From Arthrobacter sp. Hiyo4 (GTDB lineage Bacteria; Actinomycetota; Actinomycetes; Actinomycetales; Micrococcaceae), in the NCBI GenBank assembly GCA_002370555.1, contig AP014718.1, forward strand, positions 2,790,001 through 2,854,000: a DNA stretch of 64,000 bases. Reading direction: 5' to 3'. Shown here piece by piece: positions 23,827-33,648 of this stretch (positions within the stretch are counted from its first letter, which is position 1; each line of letters opens with the position of its first letter). The notes under the pieces were generated by a model. That model made no database searches and was not told the DNA's origin. It saw only the letters and a list, made by a program, of their open reading frames with translations. The translations under genes and the position numbers were made by a program.

Positions 23827-24627
23827 TGGCTGTGCAAAGCACCGAGGTCCTGGAAAAGCCGGGCCTGGTCCAGATCCTGCATGACACCAGATTCGTCTTC
23901 TGGCGTGAGATGCTGCTGCCCCTGCGGGACCCCTTCTCGCTGGTCTTCTCGCTGCTCCAGCCGCTCGTGTTCCTGGGCCTTTTCGGCCCGTTGCTCGGCG
24001 CGGCCGTGGGGGCACCGGCATTCGGCGGCCAGTCCACGCTGCAGTGGTTCCTCCCCGGCGTCGTGGTCATGATCGCCCTGTTCGGCACGTCCATGACCGG
24101 CTCCAACCTGCAGTACGAGCTGATGACCGGTTCTTATGAGCGGATACTGGCCACGCCGCTCTCACGTTCGTCGCTGATGATCGGGCGGGCGCTGAAGGAG
24201 TGGGCGCCGCTGGTGGTGCAGGCCTGCTGATCGCCCTGGTCTGCATCCCGTTCGGCTTTGTCTTCTACCCGCTGCACGTGCTGTTCGGCCTGGTCATCCT
24301 TGGGATCTTCGGCATCGGACTCGGCGCGCTGTCCTATGCCCTGGCTCTGGTCTCGCAGAACAAGGAATGGATCTTCTGGGGGGTGCAGCAGACCCTGCTC
24401 TTCCCGCTGATGATCCTGTCCGGCATTATGCTGCCAATCGAGGCCGGGCCGGACTGGATGAAGACCGCCAGCTTCTTCAACCCCTGACCTACCTGGTGAA
24501 CGCCGAACGGGAACTGTTTGCCGGCAGTGTCGGGACCGACACGCTCCTGGGCCTCCTCGCCGCATCGGTGACGGCCGCCGTCGGACTTGTAGTGGGTGTG
24601 CGGGCCATCAACCGCAACATCAATTGA
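23826..24627 (+). CDS. ABC-2 type exporter permease (DrrB type)
   Basis: Reconstructed with one lost base near 24222 and one near 24482. Six membrane helices; the N-terminal coupling helix region reads DTRFVFWREMLLPLRDPFSL, and the ABC-2 conserved segment is TGSYERILATPLSRSSLMIG. Late parts MILSGIMLPIEAGPDWMKT and NAERELFAGSVGTDTL are usual for DrrB-like proteins. About 267 residues. It works with the ATPase before it; substrate unknown. Confidence 0.88.
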
Positions 24628-24650
24628 AGCCCGCCCGCCTACCCACCAAA

Positions 24651-24714
24651 GCAACGCGGGTCACTTCTGGCCCGATAACCCTCGATTATCGGGCCAGAAG
24701 TGACCCCGCGTTGC
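24651..24714. repeat. Palindromic repeat, family B copy 1
   Basis: Arms of 28-29 bases begin GCAACGCGGG-TCACTTC and end with the complement, with loop CCCTCGA. The left arm has GGG where the right arm has CCCC, so one base appears lost. It lies between the ABC permease stop and the stop codon of the convergent DUF559-like gene, 1 bp away. Confidence 0.85.
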
Positions 24715-24715
24715 T

Positions 24716-25639
24716 CTAGGCGCGGCGTGCTCGTTTGATCCTGGCGATGAGCTCCTGGAACCCGTCGGCGAGGTCGTCTGCGTTCGGCTTGAAATAGGAC
24801 CAGCCGGCGCTGATAAAAAATTCGTCGCGGCGGTTATCCCGCGTCTGCTGTTCTCTCGTTCGGTGATGCGCGCCGTCGTACTGCACGGCGATCCGGTGCT
24901 TTCGGTAACCAAGGTCGGCTGCGGGCGACCTTGGATTGTCGGGATCAAGACGGAGCTGCAATTCGGGTTCAGGCAGGTGCGCGTCCAGGAGCGCCAGCCT
25001 AAGGAACGTTTCGGGGAACGAGTCCGACCCGACCCGCATCTCATCCAGAGCCAGCCGCGCCTTTTCAACGCCTTGCATGTTGGGATGCTGCCGGATCAAC
25101 AGGCGTAGTCCTTCCTTATGGGCAAACGGCACGCTACGGAACTCCAACTCCGGCCGAGGCATGCGAATCAGTTGGTCTCCCAAGGCCACTAGATATCGCA
25201 GCGGTAACTGATGTGCCAGGTCAAGCCACGTCCGAGGCGGCACGCTAACCCTGATCCCATCCATTTCCACGACTTCACCCGGAATCACGTGCACGCGGTG
25301 ACCGATGACGCCGGACCGCCGGACCCTGGGCAATCCGTGCGGCTTGCTGAAGTGGACGCGCGGTTCTTGGCCCAGCCAGGGCGGAAGGCCCAAATCGAAG
25401 AAAATAGCCGCTGTCTCGTGTGACACCCAGGCGTCCGGGGTAGCAGCGCAAAGCACTCGCATCCGATCAACCAGGGAAACGTCCCGACCGGCATGCGCCC
25501 GGATCAGCCGCCCTGCACCCACCAAATCCTTCGCGTGCAAGCGCTTGGGTGCGACACCGCGGTCCCGGGCCTGATAGACCGTGAAAGGAACCTTGGCGAG
25601 ATCCTCGGGGAGCGGCTTCGCAGTAACCATGGCACCCAT
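24716..25639 (-). CDS. DUF559-like endonuclease-domain protein
   Basis: Intact, about 307 residues if started at ATG 25639. The N-terminal half (VYQARDRGVAPKRLHAKDL with VSHETAAIFFDLGLPPW) resembles AbiEi-like proteins with a winged-helix start. The C-terminal part is a DUF559/very-short-patch-repair-like fold: PAADLGYRKHRIAVQYDGAH then TREQQTRDNRRDEFFISAGW, giving an Asp-x-Asp plus His/Arg pattern of the PD-(D/E)XK class. Such proteins are common and multicopy in Arthrobacter; their function is unknown. The gene is bracketed by two family B palindromes (24651-24714 and 25697-25761). Confidence 0.75.
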   Translation of the reverse strand: MGAMVTAKPLPEDLAKVPFTVYQARDRGVAPKRLHAKDLVGAGRLIRAHAGRDVSLVDRMRVLCAATPDAWVSHETAAIFFDLGLPPWLGQEPRVHFSKPHGLPRVRRSGVIGHRVHVIPGEVVEMDGIRVSVPPRTWLDLAHQLPLRYLVALGDQLIRMPRPELEFRSVPFAHKEGLRLLIRQHPNMQGVEKARLALDEMRVGSDSFPETFLRLALLDAHLPEPELQLRLDPDNPRSPAADLGYRKHRIAVQYDGAHHRTREQQTRDNRRDEFFISAGWSYFKPNADDLADGFQELIARIKRARRA

Positions 25640-25696
25640 TGTGCGCCCCGGGAAGGAACAGCGTCCGAAGTTATCCACAGGGCACCCGCACGCCCA

Positions 25697-25761
25697 GCAA
25701 CGCGGGGTCACTCCTTGCCCAATGAAGTCGAATTATCGGGCGGAAAGTGACCCCGCGTTGC
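25697..25761. repeat. Palindromic repeat, family B copy 2
   Basis: Outer arms GCAACGCGGGGTCAC and its complement are kept; the inner part has mismatches. It lies 57 bp upstream of the DUF559-like gene and 2 bp from the acyl-CoA ligase stop. Confidence 0.8.
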
Positions 25762-25763
25762 GG

Positions 25764-27434
25764 TCAGAGCCCCAGGCGGGCCACGGCTTCCTCGCGCATC
25801 TCCACTTTGCGGATCTTCCCGGAAACGGTCATGGGGAAACTTTCGCGGACGTCCACGTAGCGGGGATCTTGTAGTGTGCCAGCTTCCCGCGGCAGAAGTC
25901 CTCGATTGAAGCAGCGTCCAGCGGGTCCGCGCCGGGCTTGAGGATGATGCAGGCCATGAGTTCCTCGCCGTACCTGGCATCGGGAACCCCGATCACCTGC
26001 ACGTCCTGGATGGACGGGTGGCTGTACAGGAACTCCTCGATCTCTCGCGGGTAGATGTTTTCGCCGCCGCGGATCACCAGGTCCTTGATGCGGCCCTCGA
26101 TCACCACGTAGCCCTCGTCGTCCATCCGGGCGAGGTCGCCGGTGTGCATCCAGCGGTCGGCGTCGATGGCCTCCGCGGTCTTCTCCGGCTGGTCCCAATA
26201 CCCGGCCATCACGGCGTAACCCCGTGTGCACAACTCACCGATCTCGCCGCGCTCCAGAACGTCGCCGGTGCCGGGGTCCACGATCTGGCTTTCCAGCCTC
26301 GGCATGGTGCGGCCCACGGTCTCGGTGCGATGCTGCAGGGTGTCACCGTTCCGGGTCATGGTGGACACCGGGAGGTCTCGGTCATGCCGTAGCAGATGGC
26401 CACATCCACCATGTGCATCTCCGAGATTACCCGGTTCATCACGTCGACGGGGCACACCGATCCCGCCATGACGCCCGTGCGGAGCGTGGCCAGGTCGTAG
26501 GAGGAAAAGTCCGGCAGCGCCAGCTCGGCGATGAACATCGTGGGTACGCCATACAGCGATGTTCCGCCGAAGTCCTGCACGGCCTCCAGCGCGGCCGCCG
26601 GCGTGAAGCCGCGGCCGGGGATGATTGTGGCCGCGCCATGGCTGAGGGCAGCCAGGTTGCCGATCACCATCCCGAAGCAGTGGTAGAACGGCACCGGAAT
26701 CACCACCCGGTCGTGCTCGGTGTAGCCCAGCAGTTCACCGATGGAGTAGCCGTTGTTCAGGATGTTGTGGTGCGTCAGGGTGGCCCCCTTGGGGAAGCCG
26801 GTGGTCCCCGAGGTGTACTGCAGGTTGATGGGATCGTGCGGGTCCAGTTCCGCCATGCGGGCCTTAAGGCCGGAATGGCCGACGGCGTCTGCCCGCTTGA
26901 GCAGCTCGGCGTACGTCTGCTCCCCATCACTTTGGGGATCACCGGCGTCGAGCCCGTCCATGCCGTAATCCGGCAGGAACACGAGCTCCCGCAGGTCCGG
27001 GCAGCCAGCGAGCGCCTGGCGCGCCATTCCCACATAGTCGCTGTTCCGGTCCGACGGTGCCGCCACCAGCAACGCATGCGGTTCTGCTTCACCACAAACT
27101 CCAGCTCGTGGCTCCGGTAGGCCGGGTTCACGTTGACCAGGATGGCACCGGCCTTGGCCGTGGCGTACTGCAGCAGCGTCCACTCGGCGCAGTTCGGGCT
27201 CCAGATGCCCAACCGGTCCCCTTGGCCACCCCCGAGGCGAGCAGCGCTCGCGCGAGGCGGTCGACGTCGTCGTTCATTTTCGTGTAGCTCCAGCGGCGGC
27301 ATCAGCGCCCGGCACCGGCGCGGCCTCGATCAGCGCGTCGTGGAAGGGGAACCGGGCCACCACCCGTTCAAAGTTCCGGCCGATGGTTTCCTCGAGGAGC
27401 GGGACGTCAGTGTCCCGGCTGTGTAAGCGCGCAT
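25764..27434 (-). CDS. AMP-dependent acyl-CoA synthetase
   Basis: Reconstructed with about six one-base losses (for example near 27413, 27225, 27085, 26370 and 25870). Start at ATG 27434 (MRAYTAG). ATP-binding signature [20 protein letters not shown], then [48 protein letters not shown] and [20 protein letters not shown]. The C-terminal catalytic Lys is in [14 protein letters not shown]. About 556 residues. It activates a fatty or other carboxylic acid to its CoA thioester. Chain length cannot be read. The stop codon abuts family B repeat 2. Confidence 0.92.
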
Positions 27435-27538
27435 GCTGGCACGCTACCAACAGGAGCCGGGCAAGAGAAGCGCAACAGGAGGGTGTCCGCGCGTAAACAG
27501 GGCGGGCCTGCGTCCCGAGTCCCGGTATTGTGAAATCC

Positions 27539-27817
27539 ATGAGTGCACCCATCGACCTGCAGGCAACGTTCATCCCCAACGACGGCGAGTTCTTCCGTGT
27601 GAAGCTTGCCCTGGAAATCGCCATCGACGAGGTGGTGAACGAACCCGGCTGCATCCGCTACGAGCTGACCGAAGCCACCGAGGAAAAGCTCGTCCTCACG
27701 GAACAGTGGGAATCCGAGGAACTGCTGGCGAAGCACTCCAAGGGCACTGCCGTCCAGGACCTGAACGAATCCCTGAGCGCGCTGCTGGCCGAACCCGTGC
27801 AGCTGGCCCGCCTCTAA
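27539..27817 (+). CDS. Antibiotic biosynthesis monooxygenase (ABM/YgiN-like) domain protein
   Basis: Intact, 92 residues from ATG 27539. One ABM fold: ATFIPNDGEFFRVKLALEIA, then EPGCIRYELTEATEEKLVLT and EQWESEELLAKHSKG, matching quinol monooxygenase YgiN-type dimeric ferredoxin-like barrels. Substrate unknown. It diverges from the acyl-CoA synthetase across 104 bp. Confidence 0.82.
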   Translation: MSAPIDLQATFIPNDGEFFRVKLALEIAIDEVVNEPGCIRYELTEATEEKLVLTEQWESEELLAKHSKGTAVQDLNESLSALLAEPVQLARL

Positions 27818-27832
27818 CCCTCCGCAAACCAA

Positions 27833-27894
27833 AACGCGGGGTCACATTTCGCCCAAAGAACCGAAGTTATTGGGCGAAATGTGACCCGCGTTGC
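27833..27894. repeat. Palindromic repeat, family B copy 3
   Basis: Left arm starts AACGCGGGGTCACATTTCGC; the right arm is its complement but has CCC for CCCC. It overlaps the apparent 3' end of the thioredoxin gene, which suggests that the apparent extension of that gene is a frameshift artefact. Confidence 0.82.
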
Positions 27895-28349
27895 CTTAAG
27901 AAGGGATCACGCCTCGGGATCTGTGAGCCGTCCTGCGGGCCGGCGCTCCTGGTGACGCCCGGGGTGCTTTCCGCGGCGGCTGCGGCTTCTGCTTGCGAGC
28001 GCGCCACATGGGCATGGACTTCTTCCATGTCCAGGGCCTTGACCGCGTCAACAACCTGCTCCAACTGCTGGGCGTTCAGGGCACCCGGCTGGGAGAAGAC
28101 GAGTACTTTTTCGCGGAACGCCATCAGGGTGGGGATGGACGTGATGCCGGCCTCGGCGGCTAGCTGTTGCTGGGCTTCGGTGTCCACCTTCGTGAACAGG
28201 ACGTCGGAGTGCTTCTCCGACATGGCGCTGTACGTGGGCCCGAACTGCTTGCAGGGACCGCACCATTCAGCCCAGAAGTCCACCAGGACAATGTCGTTGC
28301 CTTCGATGGTCGATGCGAACTGTTCACCTGTGATATCTACGGTAGCCAT
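27867..28349 (-). CDS. trxA: Thioredoxin
   Basis: Start at ATG 28349 (MATVDITGEQFASTIEG). Active site DFWAEWCGPCKQFGPTY, cis-Pro in AGITSIPTLMAFREK, end of the fold near QQLEQVVDAVKALDM. It reduces disulfides in the cytoplasm. Beyond residue about 110 is an extension rich in Ala/Glu. As written it runs to 27867 inside repeat B3; adding one C in the C run near 27918 gives a stop right after SQIPEA, at about 27910, which is the more likely end. Confidence 0.9.
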   Translation of the reverse strand: MATVDITGEQFASTIEGNDIVLVDFWAEWCGPCKQFGPTYSAMSEKHSDVLFTKVDTEAQQQLAAEAGITSIPTLMAFREKVLVFSQPGALNAQQLEQVVDAVKALDMEEVHAHVARSQAEAAAAAESTPGVTRSAGPQDGSQIPRRDPFLRQRGSHFAQ

Positions 28350-28509
28350 GCTTTCAACGGTACGCGAGGCGCAGGCGGATGTCGCAGCCGGGTGCGCCCT
28401 GTTCGCTCCCGCGTCATCGGGAATATCCCTGGTGGCACCGTGTACACCGGGCACGGCCAGGCCTACCCTTGGGGTCATCAGCCGCTGACTGCCGCATACA
28501 GGAGGGTTC

Positions 28510-29463
28510 ATGGCCCAGGCTATCTCCACCCGGTCCCTCGCCAAGAAATTCGGCCGGCGCGAGGTGCTCCACGGGGTGGATTTCAGCGTTGAAAAGGGCT
28601 CCGTGTTCGGCGTGATCGGCCCCAACGGCGCGGGCAAGACCACCACCATGCGCTGCCTGCTGGACATCATTCGCCCCACCTCCGGCGAAGTCCGGGTCCT
28701 CGGCAAGGATCCCCGCCTGGGAGGTCCGGAGCTCCGGCGCCGGATCGGTTACCTTCCCGGCGAGCTGTTCCTCGAGGGCCGTGTGACGGGGCGGAAGCTC
28801 CTGGCCCACTACCAGGCCATCAGCGGCCCGGTGGCGCCGGGCAGGGTCGACGCGCTGGCCGAACGGCTGGGCCTGGACCTGGACAGCCACACCCGCAAGC
28901 TGTCCAAGGGCAACAAGCAGAAGCTGGGCCTGGTCCAGGCTTTCATGCACGATCCTGAGCTCCTGGTCCTCGATGAGCCCACCAGCGGCCTGGACCCCCT
29001 GGTGCAGCAGGAATTCCACGCCATGATGCGGGAAGCGCAGCACAAAGGCCAGACCATTTTCCTCAGCTCCCATGTCCTCAGCGAGGTCCAGCAGACCGCG
29101 GACACCGTGGCCATCCTCCGGGACGGCCGGATCATCGCGGTGGAGTCGGTGAGCGGGCTCCGGGAAGGTGCGGTGCGCCGGGTCCGGTTCACCGCGAACG
29201 GAGTAACAGCGCACGACGCCGGCGCGCTGCTGGGCGGGGTGCCCGGCGTCGGACACGTGGAGGTACTCGAGTCCGGCAGCACCGTTACGCTGACGGCCAC
29301 GCTGGAAGGGGAGATTCATCCGCTGGTCCAGGCGCTTTCGTCCCTGACGCTCACCGATCTTGTCGTGGAGGAGCCCGATCTTGAGGAGTCGGTACTGAAG
29401 ATGTACTCAACTCCCGCAGCCACGGACTCGGCATTGCCCCGCACGGCGGAGGCCGAGCGATGA
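28510..29463 (+). CDS. ABC transporter ATPase
   Basis: Intact, 317 residues, ATG 28510 after ACAGGAGG. Walker A VIGPNGAGKTTTMRCL, Q-loop region RIGYLPGELFLEG, signature KLSKGNKQKLGLVQAFMHD (a degenerate SKGNKQK in place of SGGQ, seen in the YhaQ/Nod-like export group), Walker B LLVLDEPTSGLDPLVQ, switch His in FLSSHVLSEV. The C-terminal domain is about 90 residues. Its stop overlaps the start of the permease (ATGA). Confidence 0.92.
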   Translation: MAQAISTRSLAKKFGRREVLHGVDFSVEKGSVFGVIGPNGAGKTTTMRCLLDIIRPTSGEVRVLGKDPRLGGPELRRRIGYLPGELFLEGRVTGRKLLAHYQAISGPVAPGRVDALAERLGLDLDSHTRKLSKGNKQKLGLVQAFMHDPELLVLDEPTSGLDPLVQQEFHAMMREAQHKGQTIFLSSHVLSEVQQTADTVAILRDGRIIAVESVSGLREGAVRRVRFTANGVTAHDAGALLGGVPGVGHVEVLESGSTVTLTATLEGEIHPLVQALSSLTLTDLVVEEPDLEESVLKMYSTPAATDSALPRTAEAER

Positions 29464-30254
29464 CCACAACCCTGCCGCTGTTCCGCCGGGCCTTTTTTGA
29501 TTCCTGGCGCTCCACGGCGGCGTGGGCCGCGGGCCTGGCCGCCGCCACGTTCCTGTATCTGCCGCTGTACCCGTCCCTCGGCGGGAGCGCGCAGATGCAG
29601 GACATGATCAATGCGCTGCCGGCCGAAATGACCAAAGCGCTGAACTACGACCAGATTGCCACCGGCCCGGCTACACCCAGGCCACGCTGTTCGGGCTGAT
29701 CGGGTTCCTGCTGATGACCATCGCGTCGGTTGGGTGGGGTGCCGCGGCCGTGGGCGGCGACGAGGAATCCGGCCAGTTGGAGCTGACCCTCGCCCACGGG
29801 GTGACCCGCATCCAGGTGGTGCTGGAACGAGCGCTGTCCCTGTTCCTGCGGGTAGTGCTGCTCGCGGTGATGGTTTTCGTGCTGGTCAGGCTGCTCAACG
29901 ATTCGGCCCAACTCGACATCCGGCCCGGGAACCTGTTCGGCGCGGCGGTGTTGTTCGCCGGCCTGGCACTCCTGAGCGGAACCGCCGCGTTATGCGCCGG
30001 GCAGTGTCCGGAAGGCGGACGTACGGCTGGCCGCGGCGCCGCCGTCGGCGTTCTTGGTTACGTCTTCAACGCCGTCGGCCGGCAGAGCGAGGACGTGGCG
30101 TGGCTGCTGGACCTGAGCCCCTACCACTGGCTTACGGGAATTCCCCGGTGGCCAACGGCGCGGACTGGGCCGCGGCAGGGTGGCTCTGGGAGTTTCGGCG
30201 GCGCTGGTGGCCGTGGCCGCGTTCGCGGTGAACAGACGCGACGTCGGCACGTAG
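29460..30254 (+). CDS. ABC transporter permease (ABC-2/polyketide exporter-like)
   Basis: Reconstructed with about four one-base losses (near 29672, 30000, 30145 and 30190). Begins MTTTLPLFRRAFFDSWRSTA, then AAGLAAATFLYLPLYPSLGG. Six membrane segments follow, including IGFLLMTIASVGWGAAAVGG, VVLLAVMVFVLVRLL and GAAVLFAGLALLSGTAAL. The motif DEESGQLELTLAHGVTRIQV is the cytosolic coupling region typical of this permease group. About 266 residues. Partner of the preceding ATPase. Substrate unknown. Confidence 0.85.
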
Positions 30255-30271
30255 CTTCGGGTGACCGGAGC

Positions 30272-30840
30272 TCAGGCCTTGGGTTGCCGGGTAAGGCGGT
30301 CCCATAGGTGGGGAGCCGGAGTCCGGCTGCCGGGCAGGGCGTTGGTATCACGCCATTCGTGGATCCGTTCGGGCAGCACCAGGTCCGCCGGGGCTGGCCA
30401 AACTCGCGCAGGATCTCGTCCTGGCTGACCGGCCTGCCCTTGTTGACCAGGCGGGTGGCGATGTAGGCACGCGCGTAAATCTCGCCGTCGGACACCATGC
30501 GCTGCTCGAAGTAGATGGCCTTGGCATCCAGTCCGATGATCTTTGTTTCGATGGTGTACTGCTGCCACAGCTGCAGCGACTTCCGGAAGGCGATGGTCTC
30601 CCCCGCCGCAACCGGGCTCCAGCCCCGCTGGCGCATGGTCTTCCAGACACCGCTGCGGACCATCAGGTCGAACCGGCCCAGGTCCATGAGGGAAAAGTAC
30701 ATGCCGTTGTTGACGTGCATGGCGATGTCGATGTCGGTGGGCAGGACGCGCAGCGGCAGGGACGAGCTGTCCCAGATGGTCAGGGCGGAGCGGCGGGCGG
30801 ACGTGAACAGCATCAGGAGGGTTCGCAGAAGCAGGTGCAT
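30272..30840 (-). CDS. Acyl-CoA thioesterase (hotdog fold)
   Basis: Reconstructed with one lost base near 30395. Hotdog-fold features: PLRVLPTDIDIAMHVNNGMY (Asp-x-Asp-x-x-x-His-x-Asn as in 4-hydroxybenzoyl-CoA thioesterases), then FSLMDLGRFDLMVRSG and a strand-rich half ending YARAYIATRLVNKGRPVSQD. About 190 residues. It probably hydrolyses an acyl-CoA. The N-terminal MHLLLRTLLMLFTSARRS is hydrophobic and may bring it to the membrane. Convergent with the ABC permease across 17 bp. Confidence 0.85.
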
Positions 30841-30910
30841 GCTCCAATGTTACCCACCAGTAACTTACTGGCAAGTCCGTAGGTCCTGCCCGCCACGTAG
30901 GATGTGGCGC

Positions 30911-31645
30911 ATGACGCAACAACGCTACCGGGACCTCGCCGAGTGGCCCCTGATGGGGACTGCACTGGTTTTCCTGGCGGCGTATGCGTGGCAGGTGATT
31001 GGCCGCGTCGAAGGCAGCGGCGCGGAATGGCTTGAGACGGTGATGTGGCTGACGTGGGGTATTTTCGCCCTTGATTACGCCGCCAACCTGTGGCTGGCCA
31101 CGGACCGCCGCCGCTGGTTCCTCTGGAACCTGCACGAACTCCTGATCGTGGCCCTTCCGTTCCTCCGGCCGCTGCGCCTGCTCCGGCTGGTCACGCTGCT
31201 TTCAGTGCTGCACAGGACCATCGGCGAGACCCTCAGGGGCCGGGTGGTCACGTATGTGGCGGGATCGGCGGCGCTCCTGGTATTTGTGGGCGCGCTGGCT
31301 GTGCTGGACGTTGAACAGTCGGCCCCGGACGCCAAGATCCTGACGTTCGGCGACGCGCTCTGGTGGGCCATCACCACCATCACTACGGTGGGTTACGGCG
31401 ACATGTACCCCGTGACGCCGATCGGCCGGCTGGTGGCCTCGGCGCTGATGATGACCGGCATTGCCGTGCTGGGTGTGGTCACCGCGTCCATCGCCTCCTG
31501 GCTTGTCCAGCGTGTCGAGGAGTCCACGGAAGCCGCCGCGGAGTCCGCGGAGGAACCCTTGCGGGCAGAGCTCGCCGGCCTGTCCACGGAGATCGCCGCG
31601 CTGCGGCGCGAAGTGGCCGAACTCAAGGACCGCCCCTCGTTGTAG
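30911..31645 (+). CDS. Voltage-gated-like potassium channel
   Basis: Intact, 244 residues from ATG 30911. Two early helices, an S4-like Arg/Leu stretch (FLRPLRLLRLVTLLSVLH), then the pore: WWAITTITTVGYGDMYPVTP with the K+ selectivity filter TVGYGD, and the inner helix ALMMTGIAVLGVVTASIASW. The tail is a coiled coil (LRAELAGLSTEIAALRREVA) that may drive tetramer formation. Divergent from the thioesterase. Confidence 0.92.
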   Translation: MTQQRYRDLAEWPLMGTALVFLAAYAWQVIGRVEGSGAEWLETVMWLTWGIFALDYAANLWLATDRRRWFLWNLHELLIVALPFLRPLRLLRLVTLLSVLHRTIGETLRGRVVTYVAGSAALLVFVGALAVLDVEQSAPDAKILTFGDALWWAITTITTVGYGDMYPVTPIGRLVASALMMTGIAVLGVVTASIASWLVQRVEESTEAAAESAEEPLRAELAGLSTEIAALRREVAELKDRPSL

Positions 31646-32017
31646 GGATGTCCCGGTAGAAATGTCCAGCGGGCAGGCGGCTGGACACCGAGTAGTCGCC
31701 GCCGCCGCGGGCCAAGTACTCAGCGGAAAAATTCAGGTATCGCCTACTCGTGCAGTGCCTGGCGCAGCTTCCTAGACTCGAAATTCCTAGGGCCAAACAA
31801 AGTTGCCGGCGCATCCTCCGAGCTGGGGTGGATGATGCCGCTTCATAGCGGGGCATCCGTATCTTCTGGGTATGCGGGCGCTCCCATCATGCGCTTTCCG
31901 TGCGCGGTTCCGTCATAGACGGGCACCGCGCAGCGCATCACTCCTCGATCCGTCCGACACTGGAACTCGCGGCACCACCGCCGCCCTATTGCCGGGCCGA
32001 CCTGCGATGGGCCACCC
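31646..32017. other. 372-bp gap with hairpins before the LysM gene
   Basis: No convincing gene. A perfect 8-bp hairpin (TGTCCAGC/GCTGGACA at 31663-31687) sits just after the channel stop and may end its transcript. Nearer the LysM gene there is a dyad GATGCC/GGCATC at about 31834-31857 and another GC-rich one near 31900-31935. I looked for the c-di-AMP (ydaO) riboswitch that often precedes cell-wall enzyme genes and could not recognise its conserved blocks. Confidence 0.4.
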
Positions 32018-32983
32018 ATGTTCCAGTTGACCGCACCTGTTCCCGAACCACCCCGCCGAAATTTCGAAACCGATGTCCCGCGGGCCGATCTCCTGGCACC
32101 GGTACACCGGCCGGTCAGCAACAAGCTGTGGGCCGGCATGGCCACCGCCGCCGTGATTTCCGCCTTCGGAGTCGGTGCGTTGGCCGGCCCGTCCCCACGG
32201 CAGAGATATCCGCGCCACCGGAGGCCATCACGACGGCGGCGTCTCCAGTTGTGCGCGTGACCCGGCCTTTGGCTGCCGTGCCCTGGATACGCCCTATGTT
32301 GGGGGCGTTGAGTTTGGCAGTGCGGGAGCTGGCGCTGCGCAGCCGGAAGTCGCAGAAGCTGCGGTGCCTGCCGAGGCTCCCCACCACCGCCAGCGCCCGA
32401 ACCTGCTCCGGCACCCGCGGGCGACCCCAACCTCTACACGGTTGTCCCCGGCGATACGGTGGGTGGGATCGCCGGCCGGTACGGCGTTGACATGAACGCG
32501 ATGCTCGCCGCCAATGGGCTGGGCCTTTACAGCATCATCGTCCCGGGCCAGACGCTGAAGCTGACGGGGCCCGCCGTCGAGGTTTCCGCCCGGCGCCGGC
32601 TGTTGCTACTTCACCTGCCTATGTCCTCGCCCCGGCTCCGATCCAGGCCGCGCCCGCCGTACGCACCATTTACGTGGCGGGCGCTGGCGGACAGGCCATG
32701 GTGGACGCCTGCATCGGGCCCATCCACTACACACCCAACGACGGCTACTCGCTGTTCATCACGGAGCACGACTTCTGCGGCGGGTGGGCGCGTTTCTCCG
32801 GCATCGGCGTGGGCGAGACTGTCAGCATTCCGGGCTACGGGACATACACGGCGACAGCCCGGGCCAGGTCCCCAACCCGGGAACCACCAACGATGTCATC
32901 GCGGTGTTCGGCGGCTTCCCCGGGCCATCCTGCAGACGTGCATCCCGGGGACCAACCAGATGCTCCTGATCGCCCTGAACTAG
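32018..32983 (+). CDS. Secreted LysM-domain cell-wall protein
   Basis: Reconstructed with about five one-base losses (near 32195, 32280, 32390, 32600 and 32865). The N-terminal cytosolic part (about 35 residues) precedes one signal/anchor helix NKLWAGMATAAVISAFGVGA. A Pro/Ala-rich linker leads to one LysM domain (YTVVPGDTVGGIAGRYGVDM, then LGLYSIIVPGQTLKL). The C-terminal domain of about 100 residues (AMVDACIGPIHYTPNDGYSL; FCGGWARFSG) ends TNQMLLIALN; it has three Cys and resembles sortase-like folds only in length. LysM binds peptidoglycan; the second domain is not recognised. Confidence 0.75.
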
Positions 32984-33024
32984 GCTCTGGTCCGGCCGGG
33001 TTTCGCGGTCCAGGGTCTCCAAAG

Positions 33025-33069
33025 CTTGTTCGCGGTTCCGAACCTTCAAGGCAAGGAGCCGCGAACAAG
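33025..33069. terminator. Two-way terminator hairpin
   Basis: An 11-bp stem (CTTGTTCGCGG/CCGCGAACAAG) with a 23-base loop lies between the convergent LysM and CBS-domain genes. No strong T tract on either side. Confidence 0.55.
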
Positions 33070-33090
33070 GCCGTGCGGGAATTAGTCAGA

Positions 33091-33522
33091 CTATGCAGAC
33101 ATCGGGTGGCGTTCCGAAATGTGCTCCACCAGTTCGCCCACGCGCTCCTCGGTGTAGTTGCGCGCAATGTCACCCTGGCTGATGATGCCGACCATCTTGT
33201 GGTCGACGATGACCGGGAGGCGCCGGACCTGGTGCCTCTCCATGATTTCGATGGCTGCGTCAACGCTGGCATCGGCGTCCACCCAGTAGGGCTTGCCGGT
33301 GGCTAGCTCGCTGGCCAACATCTCGCGGGGATCACGATCGGCAGCAACGCACCTGAGCACGATGTCGCGGTCGGTGATCATGCCCTTCAACTTGCCGTCA
33401 TCGCCGCAGATCGGCAGCGATCCACAATCCAGATCCAACATCATCCGAGCGGCATCTGCGAGGGACTGATGCTCCTTAATACACTGTGCATCCGTGGTCA
33501 TAAATTCACGTACAACGCTCAT
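33091..33522 (-). CDS. CBS-pair domain protein
   Basis: Intact, 143 residues, ATG 33522 after GAAGGAGAACC. It is made only of two CBS domains: residues about 8-60 (LADAARMMLDLDCGSLPICG and GKLKGMITDRDIVLRCV) and 72-130 (VDAAIEIMERHQVRRLPVIV and KMVGIISQGDIARNYTEE). Such stand-alone Bateman modules bind adenine nucleotides and are frequent stress-regulated genes in Actinobacteria. Partner unknown. Confidence 0.88.
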   Translation of the reverse strand: MSVVREFMTTDAQCIKEHQSLADAARMMLDLDCGSLPICGDDGKLKGMITDRDIVLRCVAADRDPREMLASELATGKPYWVDADASVDAAIEIMERHQVRRLPVIVDHKMVGIISQGDIARNYTEERVGELVEHISERHPMSA

Positions 33523-33648
33523 GGTTCTCCTTCATCGATTGATGTATCGACGCAGGGCATCGGGGTCACATGCGCCGATGCTGCCAGCCTACGCCGGGCC
33601 AACGCTGCTGTCGACGACGGTTTCTCCCCTATTTCGGGCACAAAAAAA

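Noticed and set aside
31646..32017. Possible c-di-AMP riboswitch before the LysM gene
   Set aside because: The expected conserved blocks could not be recognised; only generic hairpins were seen.
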